From: Planobispora rosea
GTDB lineage: Bacteria; Actinomycetota; Actinomycetes; Streptosporangiales; Streptosporangiaceae
DNA: 64,000 nt
Direction: 5' to 3'
Assembly: GCF_014648175.1 (NCBI RefSeq)
Contig: NZ_BMQP01000010.1
Span: forward strand, 159,681 to 223,680
Part shown: positions 25,080-33,017 of the stretch, piece by piece
Numbering within the stretch: the stretch's first letter is position 1
Layout of the letters: each line of letters opens with the position of its first letter
The notes under the pieces: generated by a model
The model's database searches: none
What the model saw: only the letters and a program-made list of their open reading frames with translations
What the model was told of the DNA's origin: nothing
Translations under genes and position numbers: made by a program

Positions 25080-25986
25080 GCTCACGGAGCTCCGGGAGCT
25101 CCGGGAGCTCCGGGAGCTCGCGGGGCTCCCGGAGCCCGGCGAACAGGTCGGTCTCCGGGAGCTCCGTCTCGACGTGGGAGCGGGCGAGCTGGTAGTCCTC
25201 GGTGGGCCAGATCTCCCGCTCCAGGTCACGGGGGGTGGCGAACCAGGGCCCCTCGGGGTCGATCTGGGTGGCGTGCGCCTTGATCGCCCGATCCCGGGTC
25301 TCGAAGTAGTCGTCGCACGTGATCCGGGTGGTCGTGGTCAGCTCGGGCATGCCCTCGAACCAGTCCTCCGTGATCACGTCCGCCAGCGGCGACTCCAGCC
25401 CCCGGGCGAGGAGCCCTTCGTGGATCGCGGAGAACCACTCACGGGAGAAGGAGACCATGTAGTAGAGCTTGAGCGGCTGCCACGGCTCGCCGGCGCCCGG
25501 GTAGCGGCCGGGGTCGCCCGCCGCCTCGAACGCCTCGACGGACACCCGGTGGGTCATGATGTGGTCGGGATGCGGATAGCCGCCGGTCTCGTCGTAGGTG
25601 AGGATCACGTGGGGCCGGAACTCGCGCACCGCCGCCACCAGCGGCGCCGCGGCGACCTCGAGATCCTGTACGGCGAAGCAGCCCTCCGGCAACGGCTCCC
25701 CCTCCCCGGGCAGGCCGGAGTCGACGAAGCCGAGCCAGCGGTGCCCGACGCCGAGGATCGCGGCGGCCTCGGCCATCTCCGCGCGCCGGATCTCCGCCAT
25801 GTTCTCCAGGACCCCGGGCCGGTCCATGGCCGGGTTGAGCACGTCGCCGCGCTCCCCGCCGGTGCAGGTGCAGACCAGCACGTCCACCCCCTCGGCGGCG
25901 TAACGGGCCAGCGTCGCCGCCCCCTTGCTCGACTCGTCGTCGGGATGGGCGTGCACCGCCATCAGCCGCAGAGTGTTCGTGCTCAC
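25069..25986 (-). CDS. LmbE-family mycothiol conjugate amidase paralogue
   Basis: 305 residues of the GlcNAc-PI deacetylase fold. The zinc site is VHAHPDDESSKGAATLARY together with the YPHPDHIMTHR His. It is close in sequence to the mca gene at 50118 and shares whole blocks (GFVDSGLP, EFRPHVILTYD, EIWPTEDY). In place of the second gene's C-rich end it has a low-complexity LPELPELPEL tail encoded by a 9-bp tandem repeat. GTG 25986 follows AAGGAG by five bases. It may cleave mycothiol S-conjugates or another GlcN-Ins-like amide. Because the other copy has the conserved greA neighbourhood, I treat this one as the duplicate. Confidence 0.88.
   Translation of the reverse strand: MSTNTLRLMAVHAHPDDESSKGAATLARYAAEGVDVLVCTCTGGERGDVLNPAMDRPGVLENMAEIRRAEMAEAAAILGVGHRWLGFVDSGLPGEGEPLPEGCFAVQDLEVAAAPLVAAVREFRPHVILTYDETGGYPHPDHIMTHRVSVEAFEAAGDPGRYPGAGEPWQPLKLYYMVSFSREWFSAIHEGLLARGLESPLADVITEDWFEGMPELTTTTRITCDDYFETRDRAIKAHATQIDPEGPWFATPRDLEREIWPTEDYQLARSHVETELPETDLFAGLREPRELPELPELPELRELRA
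25086..25121. repeat. 9-bp tandem repeat in Mca-paralogue 3' end
   Basis: Four units of GGAGCTCCG (last one GGAGCTCGC) encode the repeating LPE of the C-terminus, just before the stop at 25069. Confidence 0.9.
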
Positions 25987-26015
25987 GGTTTCTCCTTAAG
26001 GTGGGGGTCGGCCGC

Positions 26016-26079
26016 GTCGCCAGCCGAGATGGTCGCCAGCCGAGATGGTCGCCGGCCGAGATGGTCGTCAGCCGAGGTA
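26016..26079. repeat. 16-bp tandem repeat at the sigma-factor 3' end
   Basis: Four 16-bp units start at 26016, 26032, 26048 and 26064 (GTCGCCAGCCGAGATG and variants). The last contains the stop codon of the sigma gene on the minus strand. The array fills most of the 81 bases between that stop and the Mca-paralogue start. Confidence 0.9.
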
Positions 26080-27051
26080 GCCGCGCAGGGCGCGCGACCG
26101 GGACGGGTGGCGGAGCTTGGACATGGCCTTGGCCTCGATCTGGCGGATGCGCTCCCGTGTCACACCATAGATCTTGCCGATCTCGTCGAGGGTGCGGGGC
26201 CGCCCGTCGTCGAGGCCGAAACGGAACGCGACCACGCCGGCCTCGCGCTCGGTGAGGGTGTCCAGCACCGAGCGCAGGTGATCGCGCAGGAGATCGGCGG
26301 CGACGGCGTCGTCGGGCGTGACGGCCCCGGTGTCCTCGATGAGGTCGCCGAACTCGCCGTCGCCCTCCGTCCCCAGAGGGGTGTGCAGGGAGACGGGCTC
26401 ACGGTCGTAGCCCTGGATCTCGGCGACCTTGGCGGGGGTCAGGTCGAGCGCGCGGGCCAGTTCCTCGGCGGTGGGCTCGCGGCCGAGGTCGGCCAGGAGC
26501 TCCCGCCGGGCGCGGGTCAGCCTGTTGATCAGCTCGACCATGTGCACCGGGACCCGGATGGTCCGGGCCTGGTCGGCCACGGCCCGGCCGATGGCCTGCT
26601 TGATCCACCAGGTGGCGTAGGTGGAGAACTTGAACCCGAGGGTGTGGTCGAACTTCTCCACGGTGCGGATCAGCCCGAGGTTGCCCTCCTGGATCAGGTC
26701 CTGCAGGAGCAGGCCGCGGCCGGTGTAGCGCTTGGCGACCGAGACGACCAGCCGGAGGTTGGCCTCCAGCATGTGCTCCCTGGCGCGCAGGCCGTCCTCG
26801 GCGATCCGCTCCAGCTCCACGCGGGTCTCCGCGGCCAGCCCCTCGCCCGCGGCCTCCAGCCGCTCCCGGGCGAAGGCGCCCGCCTCCATCCGGCGGGCGA
26901 GCTCGACCTCCTGCTCGGCGGTGAGCAGGGGGATCGTGCCGATCTGCTTGAGGTAGTCCTTGACCGAGTCCGTGCCGGTGGTGATCAGGGGCGTCTCCTC
27001 ACACGAAATTGTGTCTATCCTAAATTTAGGATCAACACACCTATCCGCCAA
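26068..27051 (-). CDS. RNA polymerase sigma-70 family factor, group 2 (SigB/HrdD-like)
   Basis: 327 residues from TTG 27051. Region 1.2 ([20 protein letters not shown]), region 2 ([46 protein letters not shown]), region 3 and region 4 ([20 protein letters not shown]) are complete. There is no long region 1.1, so it is a non-essential principal-like factor. The annotated start is doubtful: TTG 27051 overlaps a TTGACT -35-like hexamer, and the first ~20 residues come from the palindromic leader. GAGGAG lies six bases before the in-frame CTG at the conserved LITTGTDSV, so initiation there is a real possibility. Its regulon is unknown. Confidence 0.9.
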   Translation of the reverse strand: MADRCVDPKFRIDTISCEETPLITTGTDSVKDYLKQIGTIPLLTAEQEVELARRMEAGAFARERLEAAGEGLAAETRVELERIAEDGLRAREHMLEANLRLVVSVAKRYTGRGLLLQDLIQEGNLGLIRTVEKFDHTLGFKFSTYATWWIKQAIGRAVADQARTIRVPVHMVELINRLTRARRELLADLGREPTAEELARALDLTPAKVAEIQGYDREPVSLHTPLGTEGDGEFGDLIEDTGAVTPDDAVAADLLRDHLRSVLDTLTEREAGVVAFRFGLDDGRPRTLDEIGKIYGVTRERIRQIEAKAMSKLRHPSRSRALRGYLG

Positions 27052-27056
27052 GTCAA
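27011..27056 (-). promoter_or_regulatory. Palindromic leader/operator of the sigma-factor gene
   Basis: ATCCTAAATTTAGGAT (27017-27032) is a perfect 16-bp palindrome, flanked by GTGT (27011-27014) and ACAC (27035-27038) that extend the dyad to 28 bp with a small mismatch. TTGACT (27051-27056, minus strand) is a -35 candidate. In such GC-rich DNA an AT-rich dyad is conspicuous. It could be an operator or an mRNA hairpin over the start region. Confidence 0.6.
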
Positions 27057-27361
27057 AAATATGTCGAACCCAAAAATCGACCGGATCCCCGAGCCCGTCC
27101 TCTCATCGAACACGGTTTCGATCGTACGCCGATCGACTGACATCGCGGCGGCTTTCGGGCGGCGGAAACGACCGCCGCCACCGCTTCCCGCGCGCACCGC
27201 CGCCGCTTCCCGCGGAGGAGGACCCCACCCTCGGCCATCGCGAGGGGCCCGCTCACCGGAACGCGCGCGAGCACCGCACATGAGCGCCACACATAACCCG
27301 TAAGGGCAGTGTGTCGGCCGGCTACATGGGCGGGACCCGGGTGGTTGCCTAGATTCACACC
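27052..27361. other. Divergent intergenic region, sigma factor / dehydrogenase
   Basis: 310 bases. The left part is AT-richer (CAAAAAT repeated around 27053 and 27072). The middle is GC-rich with no gene. At the right, TAGATT (27350-27355) precedes the dehydrogenase ATG by six bases, a leaderless-type promoter. No RNA gene is recognised. Confidence 0.5.
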
Positions 27362-28120
27362 ATGATTGACCTGACGGGGCGGCGGGCCGTGGTGACCGGC
27401 GCGGGCAGCGGGATCGGGCACGCCTGCGCGCGGCGGCTGGCCGCCGCGGGAGCGCACGTGGTGGTGGTCGACGTGGACGCCGAGGCGGCCGGGAAGGTGG
27501 CCGCGGAGGTGGCGGGGACACCGGCCGTCGCGGACCTGTCGGATCCCGGCTTCCTGGACGCCCTCCCCCGCGACCTCATCGACGGCACGGACGTCGTGGT
27601 GAACAACGCCGGGTTCCAGCACGTGGCCCCGGTCGAGGCCTTTCCTCCGGAGATCTTCACCAAGATCCTCAAGGTCATGGTCGAGGCGCCGTTCCTGCTG
27701 GTCCGCGCGGTCCTGCCGGGAATGTACGAGCGGGGATGGGGGCGGATCGTGAACATCTCCTCGATCCACGGCCTGCGCGCCTCGCCGTACAAGGCCGCCT
27801 ACGTCACCGCCAAGCACGCGCTGGAGGGGTTGTCGAAGGTCGTCGCCCTCGAAGGCGCGCCGCACGGCGTCACCTCCAACTGCGTGAGCCCCGCCTACGT
27901 GCGCACCCCGCTGGTCGAACGGCAGATCGACGCCCAGGCCGAGACCCACGGCATCGGCAGCGACGAGGTCGTCGAGCGGATCATGCTCGCGTCCGCCGCG
28001 ATCAAGCGGCTGATCGAGCCGGAGGAGGTGGCCGAGCTGGTCGCCTACCTGTGCGGCCCGCACGGTTCCTTCATCACCGGCGCCTCCCTGCCCGTGGACG
28101 GCGGCTGGACCGCCCGCTGA
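27362..28120 (+). CDS. SDR dehydrogenase, D-3-hydroxybutyrate dehydrogenase type
   Basis: 252 residues, classical short-chain dehydrogenase. TGAGSGIGHA binds NAD(P), NNAGF is the NAG motif, Ser in VNISSIHG and Tyr/Lys in YVTAKHALEG are catalytic, and the C-terminus is SFITGASLPVDGGW. The SSIHGLRASPYKAAYVTAKHA block and NCVSPAYVRTPLV resemble D-3-hydroxybutyrate dehydrogenases (acetoacetate formation with NAD+). ATG 27362 is six bases after TAGATT. It is followed by a GAF/PucR regulator, an MHS symporter and a secreted esterase, which fits hydroxybutyrate or oligoester utilisation. The exact substrate is inferred. Confidence 0.87.
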   Translation: MIDLTGRRAVVTGAGSGIGHACARRLAAAGAHVVVVDVDAEAAGKVAAEVAGTPAVADLSDPGFLDALPRDLIDGTDVVVNNAGFQHVAPVEAFPPEIFTKILKVMVEAPFLLVRAVLPGMYERGWGRIVNISSIHGLRASPYKAAYVTAKHALEGLSKVVALEGAPHGVTSNCVSPAYVRTPLVERQIDAQAETHGIGSDEVVERIMLASAAIKRLIEPEEVAELVAYLCGPHGSFITGASLPVDGGWTAR

Positions 28121-28157
28121 CCCCCGCCACCGGCCTTCCCACCGGTCACCGACCGAT

Positions 28158-30125
28158 ATGTCTGTTATGGACCCCACAATGGACGACATGAGCGCACGGG
28201 TGTTCCTCGACCTGCTGGCCAGGGAGGCGTCGGCGGTGGAGTTCGAGGGCCCCGTCCTGGCCGCCCGGACCGCCGGCGCGTCCCCCCGGGCCCTGGCGGA
28301 ACTGGAGGAGGCGAAGCTCACCGCGCTGAAGGTGCGGGAGCTGCTGCGGCGCCGGGCCAGGCGCGAGGCGGAGCTGTCGGCGCTGTTCGACACCGCGGGC
28401 GACCTGGCCGGTCTGCGCGACCTGGACGCCGTCCTGGAGGCCATCGTGCGCCGGGCCCGGCAGCTGCTCGGCACCGACGCCGCCTACATGACCATGCACG
28501 ACCCCGTCCGCGGCGACACCTGGATGCGGGTCACCGACGGCTCGGTCTCGGCCAAGTTCCGTGCGCTCCGCCTGGCCATGGGGGCCGGGCTGGGCGGGCT
28601 GGTGGCCCAGACCGCCACGCCGTACGCCACCGCCGACTACTTCGCCGACGAGCGCTTCCGCCACATGACCGACATCGACGACGCGGTGAAGGAGGAGGGC
28701 CTGGTCGCCATCCTCGGTGTGCCGCTCAAACTCGGCGGGCGGGTCATCGGGGTGCTGTTCGCGGCCAACCGGAGCGTGCGGCCGTTCACCCAGGACGAGG
28801 TGGTGCTGCTCGGCTCGCTCGCCGCCCACGCGGCGGTGGCCATCGACAACGCCCGTCTGCTGCAGGAGACCAGGAACGCCCTGGAGGAGCTCAGCGAGGC
28901 CAACCGGCAGGTCAACGCGCACAGCGAGGCCGTGGAGCGCGCCGCGCTCGCGCACGACCGGATGACCGGGCTGGTGCTGCGCGGCGGCGGGGTCGAGGAC
29001 GTTGCCGCCGTGGTCACCGAGGTGCTCGGTGGCTCGCTGGTGGTGCTGGACGGCGGCGGGCGGCCGATCACCGGCGACGTGGGCGATCTGGAGCCGGGGA
29101 CCGGGCCGGACGACGGGGACGGCACGGGCCCGCGCCGGCACCGGCCCGGGGAGGGCGCGCGCGGCCCGGCGGCGACCGCCGCGATGATCGCGGACGCCGC
29201 GCAGGCGTCCCGGGCGCTGGGCCGTACCGTCCGCAAGGACAACCTGCTGGTCGCCTCGGTGGACGTGGGAGCCGAGCCGCTGTGCACGCTCGCGCTGCGG
29301 GCCGAGGGCCAGGTGGCCGACACCGACCAGCGCATCCTGGAGCGGGCCGCGCTGGTCACCGCGCTGCTGCTGCTGTTCCGCCGTACGGTGGCCGAGGCGG
29401 AGGGCCGGGTCCGGGGCGAGCTGCTCGATGACCTGATCTTCCATCCCGAGCTGGACGGGCTGGCCGACCGGGCCCGGCGGGTGGGGGTGGACCTGGACCG
29501 CGACCACGTGGTGATCGTGGTCCGCCACGAGGGACGGCGCGAGCGCGCCGCGTTCTGGGCCTCCTCCCGGGCCACGCTGGAGCACGGGCTCGCCACCCAG
29601 CGGGGCGACGAGCTGGTGCTCCTGCTCCCCGGTGACCGGCCGGGACCGCTCGCCAAGCGGATCGCGGCCGAGCTGAGCGCGTCCCTCGGCCATCCGGCCA
29701 CCGCGGGCGCCTGCGGCCCGGTCCGGGGCCACGCCGGGGTCGCCGCCGCCCACCGCGAGGCGCGGCGCTGCGCCGACGCGCTGCTGGCCCTGGACCGGGC
29801 CGGGGAGGGGGCCGGCGCCGCCGACCTGGGCTTCGTCGGGCTGCTCATCGGCGACGGACGCGACATCGGCTCCTTCCTCGGCACGGCGCTCGGCCCGGTG
29901 GTCGACTACGACGCCCGCCGCGGCACGGCGCTGGTGCGCACCCTCACGGCGTACTTCAGCGCGGGCGGCTCGCTGTCCCGGACGGCCGACGCCCTGCACA
30001 TCCACGTCAACACCGTCACCCAGCGCCTGGACCGGATCTCCCAGCTCCTGGGGGCCGACTGGCAGGAACCGGAGCGCGCGCTGGAGATCCAGCTCGCGCT
30101 GCGCCTGCACCGCCTGCGCGGCTGA
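28158..30125 (+). CDS. GAF and PucR C-terminal HTH transcriptional regulator
   Basis: About 655 residues. A helical N-terminus leads to a GAF domain (~75-235: AIVRRARQLLGTDAAYMTMHD, GLVAILGVPLKLGGRVIGVL, FTQDEVVLLGSLAAHAAVA). A central segment with a Gly/Asp/Pro-rich disordered stretch follows, then the PucR-type C-terminal helix-turn-helix (SLSRTADALHIHVNTVTQRL). Such regulators sense small carboxylic or purine-like ligands and control adjacent catabolic genes. Here the likely targets are the flanking dehydrogenase and the symporter-esterase operon. Four in-frame ATGs (28158, 28167, 28179, 28188) lie close together without a clear Shine-Dalgarno, so the start is uncertain by ten residues. 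Confidence 0.9.
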   Translation: MSVMDPTMDDMSARVFLDLLAREASAVEFEGPVLAARTAGASPRALAELEEAKLTALKVRELLRRRARREAELSALFDTAGDLAGLRDLDAVLEAIVRRARQLLGTDAAYMTMHDPVRGDTWMRVTDGSVSAKFRALRLAMGAGLGGLVAQTATPYATADYFADERFRHMTDIDDAVKEEGLVAILGVPLKLGGRVIGVLFAANRSVRPFTQDEVVLLGSLAAHAAVAIDNARLLQETRNALEELSEANRQVNAHSEAVERAALAHDRMTGLVLRGGGVEDVAAVVTEVLGGSLVVLDGGGRPITGDVGDLEPGTGPDDGDGTGPRRHRPGEGARGPAATAAMIADAAQASRALGRTVRKDNLLVASVDVGAEPLCTLALRAEGQVADTDQRILERAALVTALLLLFRRTVAEAEGRVRGELLDDLIFHPELDGLADRARRVGVDLDRDHVVIVVRHEGRRERAAFWASSRATLEHGLATQRGDELVLLLPGDRPGPLAKRIAAELSASLGHPATAGACGPVRGHAGVAAAHREARRCADALLALDRAGEGAGAADLGFVGLLIGDGRDIGSFLGTALGPVVDYDARRGTALVRTLTAYFSAGGSLSRTADALHIHVNTVTQRLDRISQLLGADWQEPERALEIQLALRLHRLRG

Positions 30126-30165
30126 GCGGGACACCCCGAACCACCCACATAGCGGTCCCGCCGGG

Positions 30166-30201
30166 TATGGGGGCCGGCCCCATAGGAGTGACGCCGGTCA
30201 C
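30166..30201 (+). promoter_or_regulatory. Twin inverted repeats upstream of the MHS symporter
   Basis: TATGGGG-GCCGG-CCCCATA (30166-30184) and GTGAC-GCCG-GTCAC (30188-30201) are two perfect dyads a few bases apart, 40-75 bases before the symporter ATG. They could terminate the regulator transcript or be operators. Closeness to the start and the missing U-run favour an operator. Confidence 0.45.
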
Positions 30202-30240
30202 TACGTACGGTGAGCCGACATCCCCCAACGGCGACTCCCC

Positions 30241-31611
30241 ATGGTGAGTGAGATGGCAGAAAAATCCCGCACCCCCATCAAAAAGATCGTCGGTGCCAGC
30301 CTCGTCGGCACCACGATCGAGTGGTACGACTTCTTCCTGTACGGCTCCGCCGCCGCCCTGGTCTTCCCGGCGCTGTTCTTCCCCAAGTCCGACCCGCTCA
30401 CCGGCACGCTGCTGTCGTTCCTCACCTACGCGGTCGGCTTCGTCGCCCGCCCGCTGGGCGCGCTGGTCTTCGGCCACTACGGCGACCGGCTCGGCCGCAA
30501 GAAGCTGCTGGTGATCAGCCTGCTGCTGATGGGCGGCGCGACCTTCCTGATCGGCTGCCTGCCGACCCACGCGGCGATCGGCTCGGCGGCCCCGCTGCTG
30601 CTGACCGCGCTCCGGCTGGTGCAGGGCTTCGCGCTCGGCGGCGAGTGGGGCGGCGCGGTGCTCATCGTCTCCGAGCACGGCGACCCCGCGCGGCGCGGCT
30701 TCTGGGCCTCCTGGCCGCAGGCCGGGGCGCCGGGCGGGAACCTGCTGGCCACCGCGGTGCTGGCGGTGCTGGCCGCGGTCCAGTCCGACGAGGCGTTCAC
30801 CGCCTGGGGCTGGCGGATCCCGTTCCTGCTCTCGGGCCTGCTGGTCCTGGTCGGCCTCTGGATCCGGCTGTCCATCAGCGAGTCGCCGGTCTTCCAGCAG
30901 GCCGTGGCCAACGCCGAGCCGAGCACGACCCTGCCCATCGTCGAGGTCTTCCGCCACCACTGGCGTGACGTGATCACCGCGATCGGCGCCCGCTTCGCGG
31001 AGAACGTCTCCTACTACGTGATCACCGCGTTCGTGCTCGTCTACGCCGTGGAGGCGGCCAAGCTGCAGAAGGGCTTCGTGCTCAACGCGGTGCTGATCGG
31101 CTCGGCCGTGCACTTCGCCTCGATCCCGCTGTGGGGCGCGCTCTCCGACCGGCTGGGCCGCCGCCCGGTCTACCTGCTCGGCGCGGCCGGCGTCGGCCTG
31201 TGGACGTTCGCCTTCTTCCCCCTGATCGACACGGGCAACTTCGCCGCGATCACCCTCGCCGTCACGGTCGGCCTGGTCCTGCACGGCGCGATGTACGGCC
31301 CGCAGGCGGCGTTCTTCTCGGAGCTGTTCGGCACCAGGATGCGCTATTCGGGCGTGTCCTTCGGCGCCCAGATCGCCTCGATCATCGCCGGCGGCCTCGC
31401 CCCGCTGATCGCGGTGGCGCTGCTGCAGGCGTACGGCTCCGCGGTGCCGGTCATGCTCTACGTGGCAGCGGCCGCCGTACTGACGTTGATCACCGTCTTC
31501 GTCGCCAAGGAGACCCGGGGCCGCGACCTCCTCACCCTTGAGGCCGGCGCCGGTGAGACCACCGGCGGGATCGCCTCCTCCACCGCCGCGGCCGAAGGCG
31601 TCAAGCCGTGA
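30241..31611 (+). CDS. MHS-family (metabolite:H+ symporter) MFS transporter
   Basis: 456 residues, 12 helices. The MHS signatures are clear: GTTIEWYDFFLYGSAAALVF in TM1, FGHYGDRLGRKKLLV after TM2-3, RLVQGFALGGEWGGAVL, and ESPVFQ after TM6. These carriers import organic acids and zwitterions with protons. The stop overlaps the GTG of the next gene by four bases, so transport and the secreted hydrolase are translationally coupled. Import of the acid released by that hydrolase is the natural hypothesis. An alternative start at ATG 30253 would remove four residues. Confidence 0.93.
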   Translation: MVSEMAEKSRTPIKKIVGASLVGTTIEWYDFFLYGSAAALVFPALFFPKSDPLTGTLLSFLTYAVGFVARPLGALVFGHYGDRLGRKKLLVISLLLMGGATFLIGCLPTHAAIGSAAPLLLTALRLVQGFALGGEWGGAVLIVSEHGDPARRGFWASWPQAGAPGGNLLATAVLAVLAAVQSDEAFTAWGWRIPFLLSGLLVLVGLWIRLSISESPVFQQAVANAEPSTTLPIVEVFRHHWRDVITAIGARFAENVSYYVITAFVLVYAVEAAKLQKGFVLNAVLIGSAVHFASIPLWGALSDRLGRRPVYLLGAAGVGLWTFAFFPLIDTGNFAAITLAVTVGLVLHGAMYGPQAAFFSELFGTRMRYSGVSFGAQIASIIAGGLAPLIAVALLQAYGSAVPVMLYVAAAAVLTLITVFVAKETRGRDLLTLEAGAGETTGGIASSTAAAEGVKP

Positions 31612-33017
31612 GCCGGCCGCGCGGGCTGACCCCGCTCGCCTCCGGGCTCGCCGTCGCCGCCACCGCCGTGCTGGTGGTGGGCACACCGGCCGTGAGCGCG
31701 GAGGCGGCGGCCACCGGCCCGGAGAGAACGGCGATCGCGGACACGCGCACCGCGAGGACGACCGGCACGGGCGGGCACTGCGACCGGCAGGGCAGGATCG
31801 TGGTCCCCGGGGCGGAGAAGCAGATCGTCTCCTGCCTCGACGACCTCACCACCGCGGGGACCGCGGTCTCGGGGCACACCGACCCCGCCGACTGGGCGGG
31901 GCTGCACCCGGCGGGCGCGGTCAACCCGACGGGCGTGCCCGGCATCCAGGTCGACGGATACTTCCCGGACACCTCCGCCACCAACACCAACCACGGCTGG
32001 AAGCACGACTCCCAGTTCGTGCTCCGCCTCCCGGACGACTGGAACGGCGGCCTGGTCGTGGCGGGCACGCCGGGCAACCGGGAGCAGTACGCCAACGACT
32101 TCACCATCTCCGACTGGGCGCTGGCCAAGGGCTACGCCTACGCGGCGACCGACAAGGGCAACACCGGCCTCGCCTTCTACAAGGACGGCAAGGAGCCCGG
32201 GGACGCGATCGCCGAGTGGAACCACCGGGTCACGCAGATCGCCGTCGCGGCCAAGGCCGTCGCCGGGCAGCGGTACGGCAGGCTCCCGAAGCGCACCTAC
32301 GCGGCGGGCGTCTCCAACGGCGGCTACCTCGTCCGCTGGCAACTGGAGAACCGGCCGTGGCTGTACGACGGCGGCATCGACTGGGAGGGCACGCTCTGGC
32401 GGGTCAAGGGTGACAACCTGCTGAACTTCCTGCCCCCGGCGCTGCGGGCCTACCCCCGGGGGGACGACCAGGCGATGTACGACGCCGGGTTCGCCAGGGG
32501 CTCGGAGTTCCTGTGGCCGTTCCACCACCAGGTCTACTGGGACCTGACCCAGCGGGTCTACCGGGAGGAGCTGGACCCGGGCTACGACGGCGACACCGAC
32601 GCGGGCACGCCGTACTGCGCCCCGGGCACCCCGGCGTGCGACGCCGACTACGACTACGACGCGCGCAGGCCGTACCGGGCCGTCCGGAAGATCGCGCTGA
32701 CCGGGCGGATCGGCAAGCCGCTGATCACCGTGCACGGCACGCTGGACGCGCTGCTGCCGATCTCCCGCTCCAGCGACGTCTACGCGGAGATGGTCGGTGA
32801 CCGTCCCTTCCGCTACTACCGGATCACCGACGGCACCCACACCGACGGCCTGTACGCCGCCTATCCCGACCGGCTCCGGCCGCTGCTGCCGTGTTTCCGC
32901 AGCGCGTTCGAGGCCATGGAGGGCTGGGTGGAGCGGCGGCAGAGCCCGCCGCCGAGCGCGACGGTGCCGCGCCCGGCCGGCGGAGACCTCGTCAACGAGT
33001 GTCAGCTGGGCATGTAG
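31608..33017 (+). CDS. Secreted alpha/beta-hydrolase, tannase / 3-hydroxybutyrate-oligomer hydrolase-like
   Basis: 469 residues with an N-terminal signal peptide (PLASGLAVAATAVLVVGTPA). The hydrolase part has a nucleophile elbow GVSNGG, an Asp in VHGTLDALLP and a His in DGTHTDGLY, i.e. a full Ser-Asp-His triad, plus blocks DWALAKGYAYAATDKGNTG and RVTQIAVAAKAVAGQ typical of large secreted esterases of the tannase/3HB-oligomer hydrolase kind. Four cysteines could form disulfides. GTG 31608 overlaps the symporter stop. The neighbouring 3-hydroxybutyrate-type dehydrogenase suggests oligo-hydroxybutyrate as substrate. An aromatic ester is the alternative. It overlaps the convergent glycosyltransferase gene by 16 bases. 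Confidence 0.82.
   Translation: MSRPRGLTPLASGLAVAATAVLVVGTPAVSAEAAATGPERTAIADTRTARTTGTGGHCDRQGRIVVPGAEKQIVSCLDDLTTAGTAVSGHTDPADWAGLHPAGAVNPTGVPGIQVDGYFPDTSATNTNHGWKHDSQFVLRLPDDWNGGLVVAGTPGNREQYANDFTISDWALAKGYAYAATDKGNTGLAFYKDGKEPGDAIAEWNHRVTQIAVAAKAVAGQRYGRLPKRTYAAGVSNGGYLVRWQLENRPWLYDGGIDWEGTLWRVKGDNLLNFLPPALRAYPRGDDQAMYDAGFARGSEFLWPFHHQVYWDLTQRVYREELDPGYDGDTDAGTPYCAPGTPACDADYDYDARRPYRAVRKIALTGRIGKPLITVHGTLDALLPISRSSDVYAEMVGDRPFRYYRITDGTHTDGLYAAYPDRLRPLLPCFRSAFEAMEGWVERRQSPPPSATVPRPAGGDLVNECQLGM

Noticed and set aside
27017..27032. DtxR/IdeR iron box in the sigma-gene leader
   Set aside because: The palindrome has the half-sites CCTAA and TTAGG in the inverted order and the wrong spacing for that family.
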